DNA of 64,000 bases from Herbidospora solisilvae (GCF_009901565.1 NZ_WXEW01000005.1:372001-436000), one strand, 5' to 3'. Numbered from the stretch's first letter, positions 1-9,231 are shown. Program-made: numbers and translations. The notes: generated from the letters alone by a model not told the origin.

Positions 1-616
1 CGTAGTCGACGGCGACGCACGTGCCGCGCGAGAGGCGGGCGAGCAGGGCGTCCCACGCCTCGTCGCGCGGCCGGCCGATCTCGGCCCGCAGTCCGACGCG
101 GGGGAGCGGCCACCAGGCGGCGAGCCAGGCGAGGTCGGCGGGGTCGGTGAGCAGGGGCCCCAGGCGCTCCGCGCCGGTCTCAGGGTCGACCAGGACGACC
201 CGGGGGCCGTCGTGGGTCTGCTCGACCACGTCGAGCGGCACGTTGTCGAGCCACTCGTTCGCCACGACCAGGCCGGTGATCTCGGCGGGGGGCTCGCCGG
301 CCCACTCGATCTCCGCGGGGAGATCGGCCGGCCGCGGCGCCACCTCGACCGCGGTCACCCGGAGCCGGGCGTCGCCGAACGCCGCCAGCACCCCCGCCGC
401 CAGGCGCCCGTCACCGGCCCCCATGTCGACGAAGTCGAGCCGCGCCGGACGCCCGAGCCGCGCGTCGACCCGGCCGAGCAGCCGCGCCACCGCCTCGGCG
501 AAGATCGGGGAGGCGTGGACGGACGTGCGGAAATGCGCCGAAGGGCGCTCCTTCAGGTAGAACCCGCCGGCTCCGTAGAGCGCCCGATGGGTCGCCTCCC
601 GCCACGAAACCCACAT
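1..616 (-). CDS. SAM-dependent methyltransferase, MidA-like (COG1565), 3' end outside window
   Basis: Reading the minus strand from ATG at 616 gives [20 protein letters not shown] and then a segment with [17 protein letters not shown] glycine-rich SAM-binding motif, [15 protein letters not shown], follows at about residue 65. This is the pattern of actinobacterial COG1565 (MidA-type) methyltransferases, whose mitochondrial relatives methylate a complex I subunit; the bacterial substrate is not known to me. About 205 codons are present and the gene runs off the left edge, so it is partial at its C-terminus. A GTG at 622 is an alternative in-frame start with a weak AAGG upstream. It is divergent from the reductase gene at 736. 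The coding assignment is firm and the exact substrate is unknown. Confidence 0.75.
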   Translation of the reverse strand, partial: MWVSWREATHRALYGAGGFYLKERPSAHFRTSVHASPIFAEAVARLLGRVDARLGRPARLDFVDMGAGDGRLAAGVLAAFGDARLRVTAVEVAPRPADLPAEIEWAGEPPAEITGLVVANEWLDNVPLDVVEQTHDGPRVVLVDPETGAERLGPLLTDPADLAWLAAWWPLPRVGLRAEIGRPRDEAWDALLARLSRGTCVAVDY

Positions 617-735
617 CCGCACGACCTTACCCACGAAGCGGTGTCCGAATGTGGACACTCGTGATCGCCGCGACCCCCCGACCCTTACGGCTTCCAGTAA
701 CTCCCCGCCGTTACTCTGGCGGTCGGGAGGACGGC

Positions 736-1626
736 ATGGACACAAGCGATCGCCCCGCGCGGCTCAGCGTGGGGGTGCTCGGAGCCGGACGGGTGGGTTC
801 CGTTCTCGGTGCCGCTTTGGCCCAGGCGGGACACCGGGTGGTGGCCGCCAGCGGGGTATCCGACGCGTCCCGGCGGCGGGCCGACGACCTGCTGGGCGTC
901 GAGCTGAGCAGACCCGACGAGGTCATGCGCAGGGCCGAACTGATCCTTTTGACGGTGCCCGACGACGTGCTGCCCGGCCTGGTGTCGGGGCTCGCGGCCA
1001 CCGGCGCCGACCTGCGCGGCAAGCTGCTGATGCACGCCAGCGGGGCCTACGGCCTGGGCGTGCTGCAGCCCGCGACCGACGTGGGCGCGCTGCCGCTGGC
1101 GCTCCACCCGGTGATGACCTTCACCGGGCGCGGCGACGACTTCGGCCGGCTGAACGGCTGCACCTTCGGGGTGACCGCGCCCGACCAGCTGCGGCCGGTG
1201 GCCGAGGCGCTGGTGATCGAGATGGGCGGCGAGCCGGTCTGGATCAACGACCGCGACCGCCCGCTCTACCACGCGGCCGTCGCGGGGGCGGCCAACCACA
1301 TGGTCACCCTCATCGCCGAGTCGCAGGACCTGCTGTCGCGCATCGGGGTCGAGCACCCCGGCCGGATGCTGGGGCCGCTGCTCGGGGCCGCGCTCGACAA
1401 CGTGCTGCGGCTGGGCATCACCGGGCTGACCGGGCCGGTCGTCCGGGGAGACGCCGAGACGGTGCGCAAACACGTCGACGCCCTGATCCTGGCGGCGCCG
1501 GAGGCGGCCGACGCGTACATCGCGCTGGCCCGGCTGACCGCCGACCGCGCCCTGGCCGCGGGCCTGTTGAAGCCCGAGGCGGCCGAACGGCTCCTCGACG
1601 CGCTGGGAGGCAACATATGGACCTGA
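736..1626 (+). CDS. Rossmann-like/DUF2520 oxidoreductase ahead of panC
   Basis: 296 aa. The N-terminus has a dinucleotide-binding fingerprint ([16 protein letters not shown]), followed by the Rossmann_like and DUF2520 domains with LHPVMTF and the helical stretch [17 protein letters not shown] 736 is chosen because GGGAGG lies 5 nt upstream; an upstream in-frame start would give an unlikely N-terminus. Its last 10 nt overlap the start of panC, so the two are translationally coupled. Family members are predicted NAD(P)-dependent reductases. Fixed linkage to pantothenate genes makes ketopantoate reduction (the PanE/PanG step) an attractive role, but that is inference from context, not shown by the sequence. 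Confidence 0.85.
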   Translation: MDTSDRPARLSVGVLGAGRVGSVLGAALAQAGHRVVAASGVSDASRRRADDLLGVELSRPDEVMRRAELILLTVPDDVLPGLVSGLAATGADLRGKLLMHASGAYGLGVLQPATDVGALPLALHPVMTFTGRGDDFGRLNGCTFGVTAPDQLRPVAEALVIEMGGEPVWINDRDRPLYHAAVAGAANHMVTLIAESQDLLSRIGVEHPGRMLGPLLGAALDNVLRLGITGLTGPVVRGDAETVRKHVDALILAAPEAADAYIALARLTADRALAAGLLKPEAAERLLDALGGNIWT

Positions 1627-2447
1627 CGGTCGCCGGGAACCGCGCGGAGCTGGCGGCCGCGCGTCGGCCCGGCACCTACGCGCTGGTGCCCACGATGGGC
1701 GCCCTGCACGACGGGCACCGGTCGCTGATCCGGCTGGCCCACGAGCAGGCCAACCACGTGATCGTCAGCGTCTTCGTCAACCCGCTCCAGTTCGGGCCGG
1801 GCGAGGACTTCGGGCGTTATCCCCGCACCTTCGACCACGACCTCGAAGTGTGCGGCGAAGAGGGTGTGAGCGTGGTGTTCGCGCCCGCGGTCGAGGACAT
1901 GTACCTGCCCGACCGGCAGGTCTCGGTGTCGGCCGGGGCGATGGGGACGGTCGCCGAGGGCGCGTTCCGGCCGGGGCACTTCGACGGAGTGCTTACGGTG
2001 GTGCTGAAGCTGTTCAACCTGACCCGGCCCGACGTGGCCGTGTTCGGCCAGAAGGACGCCCAGCAGCTCGCCCTGATCCGCCGGATGGTCGCCGACCTCG
2101 ACGTGCCGGTGACGATCGTCGCGGGTCAGACGGTGCGCGAACCCGACGGCCTGGCCCTGTCGAGCCGCAACCGCTACCTGTCGGCCGACGACCGGGCCAC
2201 CGCGCTCTACCTGTCCAAGGCGCTCAGGGCGGGGGCGGCCAACCCCCACCGGGCCAAGGAGGCCGCGAAGGCGGTGCTCGAAGAGGCCGCCCGGCTCAAG
2301 CCCCCGCTGCTGCTCGACTACCTGACGCTGGCCGACCCCGCCACGTTCGACGAGGTCCCCGCGGGCCACCGGGGGGAGGCGATCCTCGCGGTGGCGGCCA
2401 AGGTCGGGACGACCCGCCTGATCGACAACGTTGTGGTGACTGTCTGA
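1617..2447 (+). CDS. panC: pantothenate synthetase (pantoate--beta-alanine ligase)
   Basis: 276 aa, the normal family length. PanC joins pantoate and beta-alanine with ATP to make pantothenate, the precursor of CoA, in the cytosol. Visible signatures are [10 protein letters not shown] (HIGH-type nucleotide-binding motif), [28 protein letters not shown] (pantoate and ATP contacts) and the KMSKS-like [11 protein letters not shown]. The ATG at 1617 lies inside the end of the preceding reductase gene (10-nt overlap). panD follows after 10 nt, so the three genes form one operon that makes both beta-alanine and pantothenate. Confidence 0.95.
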   Translation: MDLTVAGNRAELAAARRPGTYALVPTMGALHDGHRSLIRLAHEQANHVIVSVFVNPLQFGPGEDFGRYPRTFDHDLEVCGEEGVSVVFAPAVEDMYLPDRQVSVSAGAMGTVAEGAFRPGHFDGVLTVVLKLFNLTRPDVAVFGQKDAQQLALIRRMVADLDVPVTIVAGQTVREPDGLALSSRNRYLSADDRATALYLSKALRAGAANPHRAKEAAKAVLEEAARLKPPLLLDYLTLADPATFDEVPAGHRGEAILAVAAKVGTTRLIDNVVVTV

Positions 2448-2457
2448 AGGGATTGCG

Positions 2458-2877
2458 ATGCTCAGGACCATGCTCACGGCCAAGATCCACCGGGCCACCG
2501 TGACCCAGGCCGACCTCCACTACGTGGGGTCCCTGACGGTCGACGAAGACCTGCTGGACGCGGCCGGCCTGCTGCCCGGTGAGCAGGTCCACGTCGTCGA
2601 CGTCGACAACGGGGCGCGGCTTGTGACGTACACCATTCCGGGCCCCCGGGGCTCGGGGGTCATCGGCATCAACGGGGCCGCCGCCCGCCTGGTCTCGCCG
2701 GGAGATCTGGTGATCATCATCGCGTACGGGCAGCTCACCGACGCCGAGGCGCGGGTGTTCACGCCCAGGGTGGTACACGTCGACCGCGACAACCGCATCG
2801 TCGATCTGGGCACGGATTTGGCCGAAACGTTGCTTCCCGGTTTGGAAAGGGGCGACGAAGTGACCACCCGGGGATGA
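2458..2877 (+). CDS. panD: aspartate 1-decarboxylase proenzyme
   Basis: 139 aa. PanD is a pyruvoyl enzyme that decarboxylates aspartate to beta-alanine for PanC. The self-cleavage site is visible as YVGSLT, where Gly-Ser is cut and the serine becomes the pyruvoyl group. [19 protein letters not shown] is the conserved core. The start is ATG 2458 with GAAGGG upstream. It is the third gene of the panC operon. The aspartate-consuming NadB begins 49 nt downstream. Confidence 0.95.
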   Translation: MLRTMLTAKIHRATVTQADLHYVGSLTVDEDLLDAAGLLPGEQVHVVDVDNGARLVTYTIPGPRGSGVIGINGAAARLVSPGDLVIIIAYGQLTDAEARVFTPRVVHVDRDNRIVDLGTDLAETLLPGLERGDEVTTRG

Positions 2878-2925
2878 GCCCTTCGATCGCGGGCGTTATC
2901 GTCATATTGACGAAAGGGGCTCGCG

Positions 2926-5427
2926 ATGACCGACACCACCCTCCCCCGCAGACTGACCGCGCCGCCTCCCGGCTGGACGACGTCCGCCGACGTGGTCGTG
3001 GTCGGCTCCGGGATCGCGGGCCTGACCGTGGCGCTGCGCTACACCGAGCTCTCCCCGGCCGGTCGTGTGCTCGTCGTCACCAAAGACGTCCTGTCGGCCG
3101 GATCGACCCAGTGGGCCCAGGGCGGCATCGCCGCCGTGCTCGCCCCCGGCGACACCCCTGACGAGCACCTGAGCGACACCCTCCTGGCCGGGGCCGGGCT
3201 ATGCGACGAGGAGGCGGTGCGGGTCCTGGTCACCGAGGGCCCCGACGCGCTCAAGCGCCTCATGGAGCACGGCGCCCGCTTCGACCGCGACGACCGGGGC
3301 GAGCTCCAGCTCACCCGCGAGGGCGGCCACCGCCGCAACCGGATCGTGCACGCCGGCGGCGACGCAACCGGCGCCGAGGTCCAGCGGGCCCTCATCGAGG
3401 CGGCCGGCCAGGAGCCGCGCATCGAGATCATCGAACACGCGCTGGTCCTCGACCTGCTCACCGACGCCCAGGGCCGGGCCTGCGGCATCACCCTCCACGT
3501 CATGGGCGAGGGCGCCCGCGACGGCGTGGGCGCGGTCAGGGCGGGCGCGGTGGTCCTGGCGAGCGGCGGCATGGGCCAGGTGTACGCCTCCACGACCAAC
3601 CCCCTGGTCTCCACCGGCGACGGGGTGGCGCTGGCGCTGCGCGCCGGGGCGGTGGTCCGCGACCTGGAGTTCGTCCAGTTCCATCCGACGGTCCTGTGGC
3701 TCGGCCACGAGTCGACCGGTCAGCAGCCGCTCGTCAGCGAGGCGGTCAGGGGCGAGGGCGCGGTGCTCGTCGACTCCGCCGGCGAACGCTTCATGCTCGG
3801 CGTGCACGAACTGGCCGACCTCGCCCCCCGTGACGTCGTGGCCAAGGCGATCATGCGGCGGATGGCCGAGACCGGCGACGACCACGTTTACCTCGACGCG
3901 CGGAGCTTCGGCGAGGAGAAGTGGCAGGCCCGCTTCCCCACGATCCTGGCGATCTGCCGGGAGCACGGCATCGACCCGGTGACCGAGCCGATCCCGGTCG
4001 CTCCGGCCGCCCACTACGCCAGCGGCGGCGTGCGCACCGACCTGTTCGGCCGCACCAGCGTGCCCGGCCTCTACGCGTGCGGCGAGACGGCGTGCACGGG
4101 GGTCCACGGGGCCAACCGCCTGGCGTCCAACTCCCTGCTCGAAGGGCTCGTGTACGCCGAACGCATCGCCTCCGATCTGATCACCCCCCGCGGGGAGCCG
4201 GGGCCCGACGTCTTCGACGGACGGAGCGGACTCGTCGACCCGCGCACGCGCGGCCGGGTCCAGGCGTTCATGAGCCGGGGCGCCGGGGTACTGCGGAGCG
4301 TGGAGAGCCTCTCCGGAGTCGCCAAGGCGCTGCGCGACGCGCAGTGGACCCCGATCGCCGTCGAGCCCTGTCTGGAGGCGTGGGAGGCGACCAACCTGCA
4401 CACCGTGGCCACCGCCCTGACGCGGGCCGCCGCGGCCCGGCAGGAGACGCGGGGCTCCCACTGGCGGGAGGACTTCCCCGACCGCCGTGACGACACGTGG
4501 CTCGGCCACCTCGACATCACGCTCACCGAGAAGGGCGAACTGGTCATGGAGCACGTACCGCACGTCAGCGCCGACGCCGACCTGCTGGCCGCCGGGCTCG
4601 ACCCGGCCGAGATCCACACCCTCATCGAGACCGCCTTCCGCGAGGACCTGGCGACCGGCGAGGACGTCACCTCGGCCGCCACGATCCCGGCCGGGCAGAA
4701 GGCCGTCGGCGACATCGTGGCCCGCCGCTCCGGCGTGGTCGCCGGATTGCCGGTCGCCGCCGCCGCGTTCCGCCACGCCGGCCTGGAGGTCGAGCTCCGC
4801 GCCAAGGACGGCGACCAGGTCTGCTACGGCGACGTGCTGATGACCGTCAGGGGCGAGACCAGGGAGCTCCTCACGGTCGAGCGCACCGCGCTGAACCTGC
4901 TCACCCACCTGTCGGGCGTCGCCACCGCCACCGCCCAGTGGGTGAAGGCGATCGACGGCACCGGCGCCCGGGTCAGAGACACCCGCAAGACCCACCCGGG
5001 CCTGCGCTCCCTGGAGAAGTACGCCGTCCGCTGCGGCGGCGGCGTCAACCACCGCATCGGCCTCTACGACGCCGCCCTGATCAAGGACAACCACGTCGTG
5101 GCCGCCGGCGGCGTCGCCGAGGCTTTCCGCGCGGTGCGCAAGGCCTACCCCGGCCTCCCGATCGAGGTCGAGGTCGACCGCATCGACCAGATCGAGCCGG
5201 TGCTCGCCGAGGGCGCCGAGGAGATCCTGCTCGACAACTTCACCGTGCCGCAGCTCAAGGAGGCCGTGGAGCTGGTCGCCGGGCGCGCCCGCCTGGAGTC
5301 GAGCGGCGGCCTGACCCTCGACACCGCGCGGGCGGTGGCCGAGACCGGAGTCGACTTCCTGGCCGTCGGAGCGCTGACCCATTCGTCCCCCGCGCTCGAT
5401 ATTGCACTAGATCTTCGTGGTGCATAA
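2926..5427 (+). CDS. nadBC: NadB-NadC fusion: L-aspartate oxidase + nicotinate-nucleotide pyrophosphorylase
   Basis: One uninterrupted 833-aa frame. Residues about 20-530 are L-aspartate oxidase: FAD motif VVVVGSGIAGLTVALRY, STQWAQGGIAAVL, and the C-terminal HGANRLASNSLLEGLVYA. Residues about 555-833 are quinolinate phosphoribosyltransferase (NadC): EDVTSAATIPAG, DTRKTHPGLRSLEKYAV, GGVNHRIGLYDAALIKDNH. NadB oxidises aspartate to iminoaspartate and NadC converts quinolinate to nicotinate mononucleotide. NadA, which acts between them, is absent from this window. The start is ATG 2926 with GAAAGGGG upstream. A possible internal start for a free NadC is ATG 4546 (GAGAAGGG upstream), but no stop codon separates the halves. 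In most bacteria these are two genes. Confidence 0.9.
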   Translation: MTDTTLPRRLTAPPPGWTTSADVVVVGSGIAGLTVALRYTELSPAGRVLVVTKDVLSAGSTQWAQGGIAAVLAPGDTPDEHLSDTLLAGAGLCDEEAVRVLVTEGPDALKRLMEHGARFDRDDRGELQLTREGGHRRNRIVHAGGDATGAEVQRALIEAAGQEPRIEIIEHALVLDLLTDAQGRACGITLHVMGEGARDGVGAVRAGAVVLASGGMGQVYASTTNPLVSTGDGVALALRAGAVVRDLEFVQFHPTVLWLGHESTGQQPLVSEAVRGEGAVLVDSAGERFMLGVHELADLAPRDVVAKAIMRRMAETGDDHVYLDARSFGEEKWQARFPTILAICREHGIDPVTEPIPVAPAAHYASGGVRTDLFGRTSVPGLYACGETACTGVHGANRLASNSLLEGLVYAERIASDLITPRGEPGPDVFDGRSGLVDPRTRGRVQAFMSRGAGVLRSVESLSGVAKALRDAQWTPIAVEPCLEAWEATNLHTVATALTRAAAARQETRGSHWREDFPDRRDDTWLGHLDITLTEKGELVMEHVPHVSADADLLAAGLDPAEIHTLIETAFREDLATGEDVTSAATIPAGQKAVGDIVARRSGVVAGLPVAAAAFRHAGLEVELRAKDGDQVCYGDVLMTVRGETRELLTVERTALNLLTHLSGVATATAQWVKAIDGTGARVRDTRKTHPGLRSLEKYAVRCGGGVNHRIGLYDAALIKDNHVVAAGGVAEAFRAVRKAYPGLPIEVEVDRIDQIEPVLAEGAEEILLDNFTVPQLKEAVELVAGRARLESSGGLTLDTARAVAETGVDFLAVGALTHSSPALDIALDLRGA

Positions 5428-5428
5428 T
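5402..5428 (+). promoter_or_regulatory. candidate promoter of coaX (leaderless)
   Basis: TTGCAC at 5402-5407 and CATAAT at 5423-5428 are separated by 15 nt, inside the last codons of nadBC. Transcription would begin about 7 nt after the -10 box, at the A of the coaX ATG (5435). No usable ribosome-binding site precedes that ATG, so a leaderless mRNA is likely. The spacer is shorter than the usual 17 nt. Confidence 0.45.
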
Positions 5429-5434
5429 CGGGGC

Positions 5435-6217
5435 ATGCTCCTCACCATCGACGTCAGCAACACCCACACGGTGCTTGGCCTGTTCGAAGGTGAAGAGGTC
5501 ATCGAGCACTGGCGCATCGCCACCGACGCCCGCCGGACGGCCGACGAGCTCGCGGTGATCCTCCAGGGGTTGCTGGCTCAGTCGGCCATCCTCAAGAACA
5601 CCGACATCTCGGGCATCTCCATCTGCTCGACCGTGCCCTCGGTCCTCAACGAGATGCGCGAGATGTCCCGCCGCTACTACGGCGACGTGACCTCGGTGGT
5701 CGTGGAGCCCGGCGTCCGCACGGGGGTGCCCGTGCGGATGGACAACCCGAAAGAGGTCGGCAGCGACCGCATCGTCAACGCGCTGGCCGCCATCAGCCTG
5801 TTCGGCGGCCCCTGCGTGGTCGTCGACTTCGGCACCGCGACCTCGTTCGACGCCGTCTCCGCGAGGGGTGAGTACGTCGGCGCGGTGACCGCCCCCGGGC
5901 TGGAGATCAGCGTCGACGCGCTGGCCGAGGCGGGCGCCCAGCTCCACAAGGTCGAGCTCGTCCGGCCCCGCTCGGTGATCGCCAAGAACACCGTCGAGGC
6001 CCTCCAGTCGGGCATCATCTACGGCTTCGCCGGGCTGGTCGACGGCATCGTCGACCGCATGACGGCCGAGCTCGCCGCCGACCCCGACGAGGTGACCGTC
6101 GTCGCGACCGGCCCCGGGGCGCCCCTGGTGGTCAGCGAGGCGCGCACGATCGACGTACACGAACCCTGGCTCACCCTCATCGGCCTGCGGCTGGTCTACG
6201 CCCGAAACACCGCCTAA
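5435..6217 (+). CDS. coaX: type III pantothenate kinase
   Basis: 260 aa. CoaX phosphorylates pantothenate, the first step from pantothenate to CoA. The N-terminal phosphate motif is MLLTIDVSNTHTVLGLFEG. The middle has GSDRIVNALAA and VVDFGTATSFD, and the C-terminus VVATGPGAPLV, all typical of the ASKHA-fold type III enzyme. I chose ATG 5435 because the family begins exactly there; an in-frame start 18 nt upstream lies in the promoter. It starts 8 nt after nadBC and appears to have its own leaderless promoter. It continues the cofactor block opened by panC. Confidence 0.93.
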   Translation: MLLTIDVSNTHTVLGLFEGEEVIEHWRIATDARRTADELAVILQGLLAQSAILKNTDISGISICSTVPSVLNEMREMSRRYYGDVTSVVVEPGVRTGVPVRMDNPKEVGSDRIVNALAAISLFGGPCVVVDFGTATSFDAVSARGEYVGAVTAPGLEISVDALAEAGAQLHKVELVRPRSVIAKNTVEALQSGIIYGFAGLVDGIVDRMTAELAADPDEVTVVATGPGAPLVVSEARTIDVHEPWLTLIGLRLVYARNTA

Positions 6218-6238
6218 ACGCCGCTAATCTGTAGTGCC

Positions 6239-7729
6239 GTGAGCGAAGAGCTGAACGAGCTTCCGGAGCAGATGCGCGTCCGCCGCGAAAAGCTGGACCG
6301 TCTGATCTCCGAAGGCGTCGACCCCTATCCGGTGAACTACCCGCGGACCGCGACCAACGCGGAGGTCCGCGCGAAACACGCCGGCCTCGAGGCGGGCGCC
6401 GCGACCGGCGAGACCGTCGGCGTGGCCGGTCGCGTGATGCTCTCCCGGATCGGCGGCAAGCTCTGCTTCGCGACCATCCGCGACGGCTCGGGCGACCTCC
6501 AGATCATGTTGTCGCTCGACCGGCTCGGCGAAGAGTCGCTGGCGGCCTGGAAGCGCGACGTCGACCTGGGCGACCACGTCGGCATCACCGGCGAGGTCAT
6601 CACCTCCAAGCGCGGCGAGCTGTCGATCATGGCCGACTCGTGGGCGATCACCGCCAAGTGCCTGCGCCCGCTGCCCGAGAAGCACGCCGGGCTCAGCGAC
6701 CCCGAGGCCCGTGTCCGGCTGCGCTACGTCGACCTCATCGTCAACGACGAGGCCCGCAAGATGGCCCACATCCGCAGCGCCACCGTGCGCGCGGTGCGCG
6801 ACTTCTGGCACGAAGAGGGCTACCTCGAGGTCGAGACGCCGATGTTGCAGCCGATCCACGGCGGCGCGGCGGCCCGGCCGTTCAAGACCCACATCAACGC
6901 CTACGACATGGAGCTCTACCTTCGCATCGCGATCGAGCTCTATCTCAAGCGGCTGGTCGTCGGCGGCATCGAGAAGGTCTTCGAGATCAACCGCAACTTC
7001 CGCAACGAGGGCGCCGACTCGACCCACAACCCCGAGTTCACCATGCTCGAGGCCTACGGCACCTACCTCGACTACAACGACATGGCCGACCTGACCCAGC
7101 GCATGTACCAGAAGGCCGTCGTGGCCGCGCTCGGCACCAGCGTCGTCCGCCACGGCGACCAGGAGATCGACCTCGGCCTGGCCGAGTGGCCGCGGATCAC
7201 CCTCTACGGCTCGGTCTCCCAGGCCCTCGGTGAGGAGATCACCACCGAGACGCCGCTTGAGGCGCTGCGGAAGCTGGCCGACCGGCGCGAGATCCACTGG
7301 GACCCGAAATGGGGCCAGGGCAAGCTCGTGCAGGAGATCTTCGAGGCGCTCGTCGAGCACACCCTCGTCCAGCCCACGTTCGTGATGGACTATCCGCTGG
7401 AGACCTCCCCGCTGACCCGTCAGCACCGGGAGAATCCGCTGCTGACCGAGAAGTGGGATTTGATCGGCTTCGGCACCGAGCTCGGCACCGCCTACTCGGA
7501 GCTGGTCGACCCGATCGAGCAGCGCCGCCGCCTCACCGAGCAGTCGATCCTGGCGGCCGGCGGCGACGCCGAGGCGATGCAGCTCGACGAGGACTTCCTG
7601 CAGGCCCTGGAGTACGCGATGCCCCCCACAGGCGGTATGGGAGCGGGCATCGACCGCATGATCATGGCCTTCACGGGAAAAAACATTCGCGAAACAATCC
7701 TGTTCCCGCTGGTACGCCCCAGCCATTGA
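6239..7729 (+). CDS. lysS: lysyl-tRNA synthetase, class II
   Basis: 496 aa, full length. LysS charges tRNA-Lys. An N-terminal OB-fold anticodon-binding domain (VAGRVMLSRIGGKLCFATIRDG) is followed by the class II catalytic core: motif 1 around VRDFWHEEGYLEVETPMLQP, motif 2 FEINRNFRNEGADSTHNPEF, motif 3 near GGMGAGIDRMIM. The start is GTG 6239. A TAATCT box ends 8 nt upstream and no ribosome-binding site is present, so translation may be leaderless. The upstream gene coaX ends 21 nt earlier, and a perfect hairpin terminator follows the stop. Confidence 0.95.
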   Translation: MSEELNELPEQMRVRREKLDRLISEGVDPYPVNYPRTATNAEVRAKHAGLEAGAATGETVGVAGRVMLSRIGGKLCFATIRDGSGDLQIMLSLDRLGEESLAAWKRDVDLGDHVGITGEVITSKRGELSIMADSWAITAKCLRPLPEKHAGLSDPEARVRLRYVDLIVNDEARKMAHIRSATVRAVRDFWHEEGYLEVETPMLQPIHGGAAARPFKTHINAYDMELYLRIAIELYLKRLVVGGIEKVFEINRNFRNEGADSTHNPEFTMLEAYGTYLDYNDMADLTQRMYQKAVVAALGTSVVRHGDQEIDLGLAEWPRITLYGSVSQALGEEITTETPLEALRKLADRREIHWDPKWGQGKLVQEIFEALVEHTLVQPTFVMDYPLETSPLTRQHRENPLLTEKWDLIGFGTELGTAYSELVDPIEQRRRLTEQSILAAGGDAEAMQLDEDFLQALEYAMPPTGGMGAGIDRMIMAFTGKNIRETILFPLVRPSH

Positions 7730-7750
7730 TTTCACGTTCAGCAGCAGGTG

Positions 7751-7775
7751 AGGCCCCCACGGAACGTGGGGGCCT
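7751..7775 (+). terminator. lysS terminator
   Basis: A perfect 11-bp stem (AGGCCCCCACG / CGTGGGGGCCT) with a GAA loop lies 21 nt after the lysS stop and is followed by a weak T-rich stretch. It ends the nadBC-coaX-lysS block. Confidence 0.8.
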
Positions 7776-7822
7776 TGTGTTACCAGGCCTTCACATACGC
7801 CTGAGCGTGTCAATACCGCTGC

Positions 7823-7852
7823 TTGACGTCCTTTCTCCCCGACGTTTACCTT
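7823..7852 (+). promoter_or_regulatory. candidate promoter of the small LuxR-type gene
   Basis: TTGACG at 7823-7828 and TACCTT at 7847-7852 are spaced by 18 nt, a good fit to the housekeeping actinobacterial consensus. It predicts a start near 7859 and a leader of about 40 nt before ATG 7899. Confidence 0.5.
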
Positions 7853-7898
7853 CCCTGAGGGGTGGCGAGAATCATCCGTCGTGGGAGAGGGGCTCACG

Positions 7899-8114
7899 AT
7901 GTCAGTTTCCGAGACCGAGCGCGTCGGCCTGACCGACGACGAGTTGCTGCTGCTGGCCGAACTGGCCAAGGGCGTGACCGTCGACCGTGTCGGGCGAAGC
8001 CTTGATGTCAGCGGCCGGACGGTTCGTCGTCGGCTGCGCGGCATCTGCGACCGCATCGGCGTCGCCACCGCCATCGAGGCCGTCGCATGGGCGGCCCGAC
8101 GGCGTTTGATTTAG
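7899..8114 (+). CDS. small LuxR/GerE-type helix-turn-helix protein
   Basis: 71 aa, almost entirely one LuxR-type DNA-binding domain: LTDDELLLLAELAKGVTVDRV, then the recognition part VSGRTVRRRLRGICDRIGV. There is no receiver or sensor domain. ATG 7899 is chosen over GTG 7881 because AGAGGGG lies about 8 nt before it. It is a free-standing regulator with its own promoter. Its stop overlaps the stop of the convergent NlpC/P60 gene by 3 nt. The target is unknown. Confidence 0.8.
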   Translation: MSVSETERVGLTDDELLLLAELAKGVTVDRVGRSLDVSGRTVRRRLRGICDRIGVATAIEAVAWAARRRLI

Positions 8115-9082
8115 TCGGCGATCCTCACGGCACCCGCGAACGGCCTGTTGCCGATCGCCGCGACCCGCACGACGTCACCCGTGCGAGGAGCGTGGATCAT
8201 GTAGCCCCCTCCGATGTAGAGGCCCACATGGTGCAGGTCGTTGTAGAAGAACACCAGGTCGCCCGGGCGCATGTCTTCGCGTGAGACGTGCGTGCCCGCC
8301 GTCCACTGGCTGCCGGTGTAGTGGGGGATGCTGATGCCGACCGTGGCGTAGGCCGCCATGATGAGGCCGGAGCAGTCGTAGGAGTTGGGGCCTTCGGCGC
8401 CCCACACGTAGGGCTTGAGCTGCTGGGTGAGCGCCCACCTGACCGCCTGGGCGGCCTTGCCGTCGCCGACGACCGGCAGGCTGAGCCGCTTCGCCACCGA
8501 CACCTGGCCGGCGACCTGGGCGTACAGCCGGCTCTCGGTCTTCTTGATCAGGCCGCGGATCGTGTTCTCGCGCTTGTCGAGGCTCTTGATGAGCTTGCTC
8601 ACCTCGTCCTGGCGGGCCTTGGCGCTGACGCGCGCCCGCTCGGCGGCCTTGCGCGCCTTGGTGAGCTGGACGACCTCCTCGCCGCTCTGCAACTGGAGCG
8701 CGTAGGTCGTGGAGGCGACGTCCATGTAGGCGTCGGGATTGGGGGCGTTCATCAGCGAGATCCCGCTGGCGCCGCCGGTCATGTAGGCGTTGGTGGCGAA
8801 CACCATCGCGCGCTTGCGGCGGGCCTCCAGATCGGCCTCGCTCGTGTCGAGCGTCTTCTTGGCCGCCGCGGCCGAGCGCTTGGCCTCGTCGAGCCTGACG
8901 CGCTCACCGTTGTACTGCTCGGTGAGCGACTCGATCTCCTCGTGCAACTTCTCGACCTCGGCGGTGAGCTCTTTCAGCGTGGGCTCGGGGTCGGCGGTGG
9001 CGGAGACCACCGGGGCGCAGATGGTGATGAGGGCCAGCGCCGAGCCCACGAACACGACCCTGCGGACGGTTCGACGAAACAA
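8111..9082 (-). CDS. secreted NlpC/P60 peptidoglycan endopeptidase with coiled coil (RipA-like)
   Basis: 323 aa. Residues 1-30 are a signal peptide (hydrophobic VVFVGSALALITICAPVVSA). Residues 35-190 form a long coiled coil with heptads of E, K and L. Residues 205-323 are the NlpC/P60 cysteine peptidase with catalytic Cys237 (YDCSGL), His285 (HVGLYI) and His297. Such enzymes cut D-Glu-mDAP bonds in peptidoglycan during growth and septation. The start is TTG 9082, fixed by AAGGAG 5 nt upstream; an out-of-frame ATG at 9086 is too close to that site. The leader carries a c-di-AMP riboswitch, so wall cleavage is probably tied to c-di-AMP level. Confidence 0.9.
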   Translation of the reverse strand: MFRRTVRRVVFVGSALALITICAPVVSATADPEPTLKELTAEVEKLHEEIESLTEQYNGERVRLDEAKRSAAAAKKTLDTSEADLEARRKRAMVFATNAYMTGGASGISLMNAPNPDAYMDVASTTYALQLQSGEEVVQLTKARKAAERARVSAKARQDEVSKLIKSLDKRENTIRGLIKKTESRLYAQVAGQVSVAKRLSLPVVGDGKAAQAVRWALTQQLKPYVWGAEGPNSYDCSGLIMAAYATVGISIPHYTGSQWTAGTHVSREDMRPGDLVFFYNDLHHVGLYIGGGYMIHAPRTGDVVRVAAIGNRPFAGAVRIAD

Positions 9083-9099
9083 CCATGCTCCTTCCAGAG

Positions 9100-9228
9100 G
9101 GCCTGCCGGGTTAGCTGACGGGTTCGGACGGAAGCAGCCCTACCTTGCGGATTCACCCCGTCGGGCCGCGCGGAGGCGGCCCGGGTGGTTCCCCGGCTCC
9201 TCCGCCTCAGGCGGAGGACTCGGCCGCC
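9100..9228 (-). ncRNA. ydaO/yuaA-type c-di-AMP riboswitch in the NlpC/P60 leader
   Basis: Read on the minus strand, the conserved blocks occur in order: GGCCGAGTCC (about 9225-9216), GGAGCCGGGGAACCA, GGGGTGAATC, GTAGGG, then TCCGAACCCGTCAGCTAACC just before the ribosome-binding site. These are the signature sequences of the ydaO-yuaA class, which binds cyclic di-AMP and in actinobacteria usually precedes cell-wall hydrolase and Rpf genes. The promoter TTGAGC-N17-TAATGT ends 4 nt upstream of the aptamer. Ligand binding normally turns expression off. A covariance-model scan would give the exact ends. Confidence 0.9.
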
Positions 9229-9231
9229 TGG

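Noticed and set aside
21-664. Plus-strand frames at the left edge
   Set aside because: They oppose a clear MidA-like methyltransferase frame on the minus strand and have no recognisable content.
3199-5382. Long minus-strand frame (727 codons) opposite nadBC
   Set aside because: It is the antisense shadow of a clear NadB-NadC coding sequence. High GC makes long false frames common; the peptide has no domain.
6224-8074. 616-codon minus-strand frame opposite lysS
   Set aside because: Antisense shadow; the lysS translation is certain and the frame runs across its terminator.
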